From Burkholderiales bacterium (GTDB taxonomy: Bacteria; Pseudomonadota; Gammaproteobacteria; Burkholderiales; Burkholderiaceae_C): a DNA stretch of 64,000 bases. A program made the position numbers and the translations under genes. The stretch is taken from assembly GCA_026932235.1 (NCBI GenBank), contig JAIXKR010000139.1, positions 1-64,000 of the forward strand, read 5' to 3'. A model generated the notes under the pieces. It had not been told where the DNA came from. It saw nothing but the letters and a program-made list of their open reading frames with translations, and did not search any database. Numbering within the stretch: the first letter of the stretch is position 1; each line of letters opens with the position of its first letter. This document shows positions 56,517 to 64,000 of the stretch, piece after piece.

Positions 56517-56945
56517 TTGAACGGTTCCGACACCCTCATCACCACCGTCGACCCGCAAGGCGAGCGCACGCTGCTGCGCGTGGCGCATATCGTCTACGGC
56601 CTGCACGCGCTGGGGCTGGCGATCGGCGCCTTCGGCGCGGCGACCGTCGTCGGCGCCTTCCTGTTCGGCTGGCCGTCGATCGTTGCGGTGATCGTCAACT
56701 ACGTCTACCGCGGGCAGGCGCGCGGCACCTGGCTGGAATCGCACTTCCGCTGGCAGATCCGCACCTTCTGGTACGCGCTGCTGTGGGCCATCATCGTCGG
56801 CGTCGTGTCGCTGCCCTTGACGCTGGTGATCATCGGCTTCGGCACCTGGGTGCTGGGGCTGCTCGTGCTCGGCGCCTGGGCGATCTACCGCATCGGGCGC
56901 GGCTGGATCCGCCTCAACGACCACCGGCCGATGCCCATGGCCTGA
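56517..56945 (+). CDS. DUF4870-like small membrane protein (TTG start)
   Basis: Inner-membrane protein of 142 residues with about three hydrophobic segments (20-60 containing a break, 80-100, 100-122). The rare TTG start is supported by a strong AAGGAGG (56505-56511) placed 5 bases upstream and by no in-frame ATG before the conserved part. Features such as VAHIVYGLHALG, VAVIVNYVYRGQARGTWLESHFRWQIRTF and YRIGRGWIRLNDHRPMP match the proteobacterial family. Function unknown. Confidence 0.82.
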   Translation: MNGSDTLITTVDPQGERTLLRVAHIVYGLHALGLAIGAFGAATVVGAFLFGWPSIVAVIVNYVYRGQARGTWLESHFRWQIRTFWYALLWAIIVGVVSLPLTLVIIGFGTWVLGLLVLGAWAIYRIGRGWIRLNDHRPMPMA

Positions 56946-57041
56946 ACGCCGGGCGGCCCGCGGCGCGAACAAGTCGCGCCCGCGGGCTTCAGTTCCGCGG
57001 CCGATGGCCGATGACCGGGGCAAGCCCCGAGCCCCGCCGCC

Positions 57042-57737
57042 ATGCAAGCCACCTCCCCCGCCCCCAAGCGCGCACTGGTCGTCGACGACCAGTTGATCGT
57101 TCGTGCCGGCGTCGCCGCGCTGCTGGAAGCCATGCCCGACTGGCAGTGCGTCGGCACCGCCGCAAGCGCCGAGGCGGCCGTGCAGGCCTGCGTCGACGAG
57201 CGCCCCGACCTGGTCCTGCTCGACCTGCACCTGCCCTCACCCCTGCCCGAGCATCTTCCCCAAGCTCCCCAAGCGGGGCAGGCGACGGCGCCGCGCGAGC
57301 TCGAGGGCATCACGCTGGCGCGTGCGCTGCTGGCCTTGCAGCCGAGGCTGCGCATCCTCGTGCTCTCCGGTCGCACGCAGCCCGAGATCGTGCGCGCGGC
57401 GCTGCGCGCGGGCGCCTGCGGCTTCATCGGCAAGGACTTCGTGCACGCGGAGCTGCAGCAGGCGCTGCGCAGCGTGGGCGCGGGGCACCGCTGGCTGAGT
57501 CCCGCGCTGGCGGCTGCGTTGCGTGAGCAGGAACGCACGACACCGGCCCTGACGGCGCGCCAGCGCGACGTGCTCGGGCTGCTGGCGCGCGGGCAGTCGA
57601 ACAAGCAGATCGCGCGCAGCCTGGGCGTGAGCGTGAAGACGGTCGAGTACCACCGCGCCGAGCTGATCGCACGGCTGGATCTGCACGACGTCGCAAGCCT
57701 GACGCGCTTCGCCGTCGCGCAAGGCCTCGCCGCGTGA
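57042..57737 (+). CDS. NarL/LuxR-type response regulator (orphan)
   Basis: Transcription regulator of 231 residues. Receiver domain residues 10-150: VVDDQ acidic pair, phosphoacceptor Asp in LVLLDLHLPS (about residue 61), LSGRT, and Lys in IGKDF. An insertion of roughly 20 residues rich in Pro/Ala/Gln follows the phosphoacceptor loop (PLPEHLPQAPQAGQ). LuxR helix-turn-helix at the C-terminus: LTARQRDVLGLLARGQSNKQIARSLGVSVKTVEYH. No kinase gene is adjacent, so its input is unknown. Confidence 0.9.
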   Translation: MQATSPAPKRALVVDDQLIVRAGVAALLEAMPDWQCVGTAASAEAAVQACVDERPDLVLLDLHLPSPLPEHLPQAPQAGQATAPRELEGITLARALLALQPRLRILVLSGRTQPEIVRAALRAGACGFIGKDFVHAELQQALRSVGAGHRWLSPALAAALREQERTTPALTARQRDVLGLLARGQSNKQIARSLGVSVKTVEYHRAELIARLDLHDVASLTRFAVAQGLAA

Positions 57738-57750
57738 CGCGCCCACCGCG

Positions 57751-57774
57751 CCTTGTCGTACCCCTTGTCGTACC
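57751..57774. repeat. Tandem 12-base repeat upstream of rhlE
   Basis: CCTTGTCGTACC occurs twice head to tail without mismatch (57751-57762 and 57763-57774), 13 bases after the response-regulator stop. A TACAAT -10-like box follows at 57802-57807. Could be a regulator site or a slippage duplication. Confidence 0.6.
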
Positions 57775-57950
57775 GCTCGCGAGCCCAAGCCCGCTTGCAC
57801 CTACAATGGCGCCTGCATCCCGTGGCCCAGTCTGCCGGGATGCAGCCGAATCCGGCTTCTCCTGAGACCCCTCGCGGCCCTGGACTGGAACGCCCCATCG
57901 CGGGCGACCGCGCGCCGCGAAAGCCGGTCCGACACGGACCCTTCCTCTTC

Positions 57951-59303
<1,353 letters not shown>

Positions 59304-59330
59304 ACTCCCGGCGCGCCCGCCGTCCGCAAC

Positions 59331-60017
59331 ATGCCCCTCGCCGCCAGCCTCGCCGCCATCGTTCTCGCATACCTGATCGGCTCGCTGTCGTTCGCGGTCA
59401 TCGTCAGCCGCGCAATGGGTTTGTCGGACCCGCGCAGCTACGGCTCGAAGAACCCGGGCGCCACCAACGTGCTGCGCTCGGGCAACCGCACCGCGGCCGC
59501 GCTCACGCTGGTGCTGGATGCGTTGAAGGGCTTCGTTCCGGTGGTCGTGGCGCTGCTGCTTTCGCCGCGGCTGGGATTCGGCCAGGGCACGGTGGCCTGG
59601 GTGGGACTTGCCGCCTTCGTCGGCCATCTCTTCCCGGTGTTCTTCCGCTTTCGCGGCGGCAAGGGCGTGGCCACCGCCGCGGGCGTGCTGCTGGCGCTCA
59701 ATCCCCTTCTGGGCGTGGCGACGCTGGCCACCTGGCTCGTCATCGCCGCGTTCTTTCGCTACTCGTCGCTGGCCGCGATCGTCGCGGCGCTGTTCGCGCC
59801 CTTCTACCAGATGCTGATCTGGGGCGGCGGCGCCGCGTTGCTGCCGATGATCATCATGAGCCTGCTGCTGCTGTGGCGCCACGGCGGCAACATGCGCAAG
59901 CTCATCGCCGGCACCGAGTCGAAGATCGGGCAGAAGCCCCCGGGCGCCGGCGCCGCGGCGGGCGCGTCCGCGTCGACGCCGGGCGCGCACCGCAAGCGGC
60001 GCAACGCGCCTCGCTGA
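59331..60017 (+). CDS. plsY: Acyl-phosphate glycerol-3-phosphate acyltransferase PlsY
   Basis: Inner-membrane acyltransferase for the first step of phospholipid synthesis, using acyl-phosphate; 228 residues with five to six membrane segments. Conserved loops: [50 protein letters not shown] (Gly-rich acyl-phosphate loop), and [10 protein letters not shown]. The C-terminus has an Ala/Gly-rich tail of about 30 residues beyond the usual end. Starts 27 bases after rhlE. Confidence 0.95.
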   Translation: MPLAASLAAIVLAYLIGSLSFAVIVSRAMGLSDPRSYGSKNPGATNVLRSGNRTAAALTLVLDALKGFVPVVVALLLSPRLGFGQGTVAWVGLAAFVGHLFPVFFRFRGGKGVATAAGVLLALNPLLGVATLATWLVIAAFFRYSSLAAIVAALFAPFYQMLIWGGGAALLPMIIMSLLLLWRHGGNMRKLIAGTESKIGQKPPGAGAAAGASASTPGAHRKRRNAPR

Positions 60018-60033
60018 GCGCGCTCTCTGCTTC

Positions 60034-60657
60034 CTACAGCCCGAGTCGCGCCAGATCCCCGCGCCCCTGGCGCATGAGCAGCGGCTCGGCGCCGGTGAGG
60101 TCGATCACCGTCGTCGGCGCCATCGGGCAGGCGCCGGCATCGACGACCGCCTGCACCAGCTTCTCGTAGTGCCCTCGGATCTCGTGCGCGTCGTTCAGGG
60201 GTTCGGTCTCTCCCGGCGGGATCAGCGTCGTTCCCAGCAGCGGCGCGCCGAACTCGGCCAGCAGTTCCTGCAGCGCCTTGTGCGCCGGAACGCGCAGGCC
60301 GATGGTGCGCCGCGACGGATGGCTCAAGCGGCGCGGCACCTCCTTCGTCGCCTCGAGGATGAAGGTGTACGGTCCGGGCGTGCCGAGCTTGAGGATGCGG
60401 TACTGGCGGTTGTCCACGCGCGCGTGGCTGGCGAGTTCCGAGAGGTCGCGGCACAGCAGCGTGAGGTGATGCTTGTCGTCGACGCCGCGCACGCGCCGCA
60501 GCTGCTCGGCGGCGGCCTTGTCGTCGAGGCGGCAGACGAGCGCGTAGCTGGAGTCGGTCGGTACCGCGGCCAGGCCGCCCGATTGCAGGATCTGCGCCGC
60601 CTGACGCAGCAGCCGCGGCTGCGGGTTCAGGGGGTGAACTTCGAAGTACTGGGCCAT
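60034..60657 (-). CDS. YciO/Sua5-family (threonylcarbamoyl-AMP synthase-like) protein
   Basis: YrdC-fold protein of 207 residues; length and sequence (QYFEVHPLNPQPRLL, AAVPTDSSYALVCRL, RGVDDKHHLTLLCRDLS) match the YciO subgroup rather than TsaC/Sua5. The KxR/SxN-like tRNA-modification residues are only partly kept (TPGPYTFIL, RRTIGLRVPAH, GTTLIPPGE), so activity in t6A synthesis should not be assumed. Convergent with plsY at 16 bases, and just downstream of the S9 peptidase gene on the same strand. Confidence 0.87.
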   Translation of the reverse strand: MAQYFEVHPLNPQPRLLRQAAQILQSGGLAAVPTDSSYALVCRLDDKAAAEQLRRVRGVDDKHHLTLLCRDLSELASHARVDNRQYRILKLGTPGPYTFILEATKEVPRRLSHPSRRTIGLRVPAHKALQELLAEFGAPLLGTTLIPPGETEPLNDAHEIRGHYEKLVQAVVDAGACPMAPTTVIDLTGAEPLLMRQGRGDLARLGL

Positions 60658-60697
60658 CGCAGGGTTCGCGCCTTCGCCCCGGCTCGCTCGAGCGGGC

Positions 60698-62944
60698 TCA
60701 GCGCGTGAGCTTGATGCCGCCGCGCATCACCTCGCCTGCCGGCAACACGGCAGCGGCCTCGGCCCCAGCGGCCCCGGCAGCAGCGGGCGCGGCGGCCGGC
60801 GACGACGCAGCCAGGCCCGCGAGGTCGAGGATGAAAGCATACTGCCGCGCCCACTGGCGTGGCCGCTCGAGGCGTCCGGCCTCACCGTCGTGGCCGGCAT
60901 TCATTTCCACATGCAGCAGCAGCGGATGGCGATCGGTCTTGTGCGCGCGCAGCCGCGCCACCCAGCGCACCGGACCGTCGTAGGGGACGCGCGTGTCCCA
61001 CAGCGCCGCGGTGACGAGGAGCGCCGGATAGTCGCGCGCGGCGACGTTGTCGTACGGCGACCAGGCCGCCAGCGCCGCGTAGCCGGCGCGCTCGCGCGGG
61101 TCGCCCCACTGGCTCCATTCGGGCGCGGTGAGCGCCAGGCTCGGGTCGAGCATCGCCCCGAGCACGTCGACGAACGGCATGTCCAGCAGCATCGCGCGAT
61201 AGCGTGCACCGGCCTGGTTGGCGACCGCGGCCAGCAGCAGGCCGCCGGCCGAGGCGCCGTGCGCGAACACCTTGTCCGGCGCCGCCCAACGCTCGGCGAC
61301 GAGGTGGTCGGTGACGTCGACGAAGTCGTCGAAGCTGCGCTGCTTGCCCGCGCCGCGCGCCGCCTCGTACCAACCGCGGCCGAGTTCGCCGCCGCCGCGC
61401 ACATGGGCCAGCGCGATGACGAAGCCGCGTTCGAGCAGCGACAGGCGCTGCACGCCGAAGAGCGGCTCCAGACTCTCGCCGTAGGCACCGTAGCCTTCGA
61501 CCAGCAGCGGTGCGCTGCCGTCGCGGCGCACGCGCCCTTCGTGCCAGGCGAGGGTCACCGGAATGCGCACGCCGTCGCGCGCCGGCGCCCACATCAGTTC
61601 GCTGCGGTAGGGCGAGAGATCGTGCCCGGGGACCGGCTCCTGCCGGCGCGCGATCTCGCGCCCGCTCGCCAGATCGACTTCCAAGGTCAGCGGGGGCCGC
61701 ACCAGCGACTGCTGTACGAGCTGCACGCGCGCGGCGCGCGCGTCCCGGTTCTCGCCCAGCGCGACGGTGCCGCCGGCAGCGGCGTCGATGATCCGGCGCT
61801 CGCGGCCGTCCGGGTCGAGCACGCGCACGCGCCGCCGCGCCTGCTCGCGCTCCTCGACGACGATCGCCGACTCGAAGGCCTGCATGCCTTCGAGCACCAC
61901 CCCCGCCCGCGCCGGAAGCAGCGTGCGCCAGCGCTCGGGCTGACCGAGATCGTCCGCCGCCAGCAGCGCGAAGTCGGGCGCGCCGGCATTGCTGCGCAAG
62001 AGCCAGCGCGTACCGATGTGCTCGGCCTGGATGCGCACGCCCGCGCGCCGCGGCAGCAGCACGCGCGCCGGTTGCGTCGGCGCATCCGCCGGCACGGCGC
62101 GCAACTCGGTGCTGTCTGCACCGAAGATGTCGATCAGCACCTGGCGCCGCGAGGCGCTGGCGCGCACGCCGACGAACATCGCCGCGTCTTCCTCCTCGTG
62201 CACCCTCACGTCGGCGGCCGGGTCGCTGCCGCGCTGGTGCCGCCAGACGGCGCCGCGGTGCAGCGTCACCGGATGCTGGCGCACGTAGAAGAGCGTGCGG
62301 TTGTCGGCGGCCCAGGCGAAGCCCTCCTGCACGCCGCGGATGCGCTCGGGCTGCAGGCGCCGCGTCTGCAGGTCCTGGATGTAGAGGTCGAAACTGCCTC
62401 GCCCCTGCACGTCCTCGGTCCACGCGAGCCAGCGCCCGTCCGGACTCACCTGCACCTGGCCCAGGCTGTAGCTGCGCTGCGCGATCGCGTGCTGCGGCAG
62501 GTCGAGCAGCACTTCGGCGCGGGCGGCCGCGTCAGGGCCTGCAGGCGTGCCGCGACGGCGCATCACGCGGGGGTGGTCGAGATCGGCGGCGTACTGCCGC
62601 CAGATCCACCAGCCGTTGTCGTAGACCGGCACGCTGGCCTGCACCGGCGCCACGCGCGCGAGCGTCTCCTGCTGCAACTTCTCGCGCAGCGGGCGCAAGG
62701 GCGCGAGCACGGCCTCGGTATAGCGGTTCTCGGCCTCGAGCTGGCGCAGCACTTCCGGGCGCTTGGCACGGGCGTCGTCGTCGCGCAACCATCGATACTC
62801 GTCGCGGCGCCCGCCGACGGGACCCGATGCCGCCTGCGCCCTGCGTTCGGCCTGCGGCGGCGCGGGCAGCGCGGCAGCGGCCAGAAGCTGCGCCTGCGTC
62901 GCCGTGCAGCACAGCAGGAGCGGCAGGAGAGACAGCCAGCGCAT
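60698..62944 (-). CDS. Exported prolyl oligopeptidase-family (S9A, oligopeptidase B-like) peptidase
   Basis: Serine peptidase of 748 residues with a signal peptide (LSLLPLLLCCTATQA), so periplasmic. The N-terminal beta-propeller region (about 60-440) includes YRWLRDDDARAKRPEVL and VSPDGRWLAWTEDVQG. Catalytic domain: VEGYGAYGESLEP, LAHVRGGGELGRGWYEA, nucleophile Ser in HGASAGGLLLAAV, Asp in LWDTRVPYDGP, and His in EMNAGHDGEAGR. Start codons at 62956, 62953 and 62944 are all possible; MRWLSLLP at 62944 is used. The C-terminus has an Ala/Pro-rich stretch before a short end. Confidence 0.9.
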   Translation of the reverse strand: MRWLSLLPLLLCCTATQAQLLAAAALPAPPQAERRAQAASGPVGGRRDEYRWLRDDDARAKRPEVLRQLEAENRYTEAVLAPLRPLREKLQQETLARVAPVQASVPVYDNGWWIWRQYAADLDHPRVMRRRGTPAGPDAAARAEVLLDLPQHAIAQRSYSLGQVQVSPDGRWLAWTEDVQGRGSFDLYIQDLQTRRLQPERIRGVQEGFAWAADNRTLFYVRQHPVTLHRGAVWRHQRGSDPAADVRVHEEEDAAMFVGVRASASRRQVLIDIFGADSTELRAVPADAPTQPARVLLPRRAGVRIQAEHIGTRWLLRSNAGAPDFALLAADDLGQPERWRTLLPARAGVVLEGMQAFESAIVVEEREQARRRVRVLDPDGRERRIIDAAAGGTVALGENRDARAARVQLVQQSLVRPPLTLEVDLASGREIARRQEPVPGHDLSPYRSELMWAPARDGVRIPVTLAWHEGRVRRDGSAPLLVEGYGAYGESLEPLFGVQRLSLLERGFVIALAHVRGGGELGRGWYEAARGAGKQRSFDDFVDVTDHLVAERWAAPDKVFAHGASAGGLLLAAVANQAGARYRAMLLDMPFVDVLGAMLDPSLALTAPEWSQWGDPRERAGYAALAAWSPYDNVAARDYPALLVTAALWDTRVPYDGPVRWVARLRAHKTDRHPLLLHVEMNAGHDGEAGRLERPRQWARQYAFILDLAGLAASSPAAAPAAAGAAGAEAAAVLPAGEVMRGGIKLTR

Positions 62945-62981
62945 GGCGATCATCATAGGCGGCGCTGAGCGCGCACGGCGC

Positions 62982-64000
62982 TCAGCGCAGGGCCTCGGGC
63001 GCGGCATCTGCACGATGGTGCCAGTAGCGCGCATCGAGCTCGCGCTGGCAGTGCATGCTGCCGTCGGCGCGCCAGCTCCAGGCGCCGCAACGGTCGCTGC
63101 GCACGAGCGTCGCGCCGTGCGTCGCGTAGCGCGCGACGACGTCCGGGGCCGGATGGCCGAAGCGGCTGCGGTAGCCCGCCTGCACCAGCGCCAGGCGCGG
63201 CGACACGGCGACGATGAAGCTGCCGCTGGACGAGGTGCGGCTGCCGTGATGCGGCACCAGCAGCACGTCGGCGCGCAGCCGCGGCCCGAGGCGCCCGACC
63301 AGCGCCAGTTCCTGGGCGCGCTCGATGTCGCCGGCCAGCAGCACCGACCCCTGCGTGCCGCGTACGCTGAGCACGCAGCTCAGCGCGTTCGCCTTGCGCG
63401 CCGCGAGGTCCGCGTCCGCGGCAGGGTGCAGCATCTCGAAGTCGACGCCGTCCCACTGCCAACGCTGCCCGGCACGGCAGCGCTCCTGCGGCACCGGGAA
63501 CGCGCGCAGCGGATGGTCGTCGGCCAGCGAACTCGTCAGCACGCGCACCGGCACGCGCTGCAGCAGCGAGGCCGCACCGCCGACGTGGTCGCTGTCGCGA
63601 TGGCTGAGCACCAGCCGGTCGACTCGGCGTTCGCCGCGCGCGCGCAGCAGCGGCAGCAGCACGCGCTCGCCGGCATCGGCGTCGACGCCGTACTGCGGCC
63701 CGGTGTCGTAGACCAGCAGGTGCGCGTGCGTGCGAACGAGCACCGCCGTGCCCTGGCCGACGTCCAGCGCGAGCATCTCGAAGCGCCCCGGCGGCGGACG
63801 TTCGACCACCGGCGCCAGCAGCGGCAACAGCAGCGGCAGCCCAAGCAGGCGCAGCCGCCACGGCAGCGGCAGCACCACCACCAGCCCACCGGCCAGGCCG
63901 AGCAGCGCGGCCCAGGCGGGCGCGGCGGGCACCGTCCACTGCGCCCAGGGCAGCGCGGCCAGCCAGGCCAGCGCGCGCAGCAGGGCGGCGGCCAGCAGCG
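62982..64000 (-). CDS. comEC: DNA internalization competence protein ComEC/Rec2, C-terminal part
   Basis: The 3' part (about 339 codons) of the inner-membrane DNA uptake channel; the frame runs out of the right edge (upstream codons read ALPWAQWTV), so the GTG at 63932 is internal. Two hydrophobic segments end the channel region, followed by the metallo-beta-lactamase-like domain: MLALDVGQGTAVLV, VYDTGPQYG, LSHRDSDHVGG (HxDxDH), LLAGDIERAQE, and LVPHHGSRTSSS. Complete metal motifs suggest an active nuclease domain that degrades the non-transported strand. Confidence 0.92.
   Translation of the reverse strand, partial: LLAAALLRALAWLAALPWAQWTVPAAPAWAALLGLAGGLVVVLPLPWRLRLLGLPLLLPLLAPVVERPPPGRFEMLALDVGQGTAVLVRTHAHLLVYDTGPQYGVDADAGERVLLPLLRARGERRVDRLVLSHRDSDHVGGAASLLQRVPVRVLTSSLADDHPLRAFPVPQERCRAGQRWQWDGVDFEMLHPAADADLAARKANALSCVLSVRGTQGSVLLAGDIERAQELALVGRLGPRLRADVLLVPHHGSRTSSSGSFIVAVSPRLALVQAGYRSRFGHPAPDVVARYATHGATLVRSDRCGAWSWRADGSMHCQRELDARYWHHRADAAPEALR

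Noticed and set aside
57753-57950. 66-residue N-terminal extension of RhlE.
   Set aside because: It covers a tandem repeat and a -10 box and has no family resemblance, while [11 protein letters not shown] is the usual RhlE start.

Overview
This is very GC-rich DNA with densely packed genes, many of them joined by 4-base ATGA or GTGA start/stop overlaps. The gene content (glnA-DUF4124-ntrB-ntrC, EttA, PlsY, RecBCD, ComEC, a carboxynorspermidine polyamine route and an ATP-dependent benzoyl-CoA reductase-like cluster) suggests a betaproteobacterium of the order Burkholderiales, perhaps Rubrivivax/Leptothrix-like. That placement is inferred from gene order, composition and family knowledge, not from a search.

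Layout. (1) Bases 1 to about 13.8 kb are the end of a mobile element, an integrative conjugative element or a plasmid-derived island. Its F-type type IV secretion operon reads traC(partial)-trbI-traF(peptidase)-unknown-traW-traU-trbC-traN-unknown-traF(thioredoxin fold)-traH-traG. A small reverse-strand membrane protein and an antitoxin/RES-toxin pair with its own repeat-rich promoter follow. No integrase, relaxase or coupling protein lies in the window, so the rest of the element must be to the left. (2) From about 14.1 kb the DNA looks chromosomal: xth, then on the reverse strand glnA-DUF4124-ntrB-ntrC, preceded by a clear sigma-54 promoter and two NtrC-type sites. (3) 19.8-23.6 kb: a molybdopterin-binding (CinA-like) protein, an EI24 membrane protein, an AIM24-family protein and an M20 amidohydrolase. 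(4) 23.7-30.1 kb: a reverse-strand polyamine pair (carboxynorspermidine synthase and decarboxylase) facing a divergent nitroreductase-aminotransferase-aldehyde dehydrogenase run. (5) 30.3-43.0 kb: one overlapping operon recC-recB-recD followed by an Mre11/Rad50-like (YhaO/YhaN or SbcD/SbcC-like) pair. (6) 44.0-48.8 kb: a four-gene benzoyl-CoA reductase-like cluster (bzdNOPQ type) plus a hemerythrin. (7) 48.9-64 kb: aminopeptidase P, ROK sugar kinase, zinc metalloprotease, EttA, DUF4870 protein, orphan LuxR-type response regulator, RhlE helicase, PlsY, YciO-family protein, S9 peptidase and the 3' part of comEC.

How the parts work together. The tra genes build the conjugation channel, pilus and mating-pair apparatus. 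NtrBC senses nitrogen status and should drive glnA through the promoter described here, with ntrBC downstream of glnA. RecBCD and the nuclease/ATPase pair form a co-expressed double-strand-break processing module. The bzd-like cluster has two electron-accepting catalytic subunits and two ATPase subunits of a ring-reducing or dehydratase enzyme, but no ligase, ferredoxin or beta-oxidation genes are next to it, so its substrate is open. I saw no tRNA, rRNA, CRISPR array, insertion sequence or prophage.
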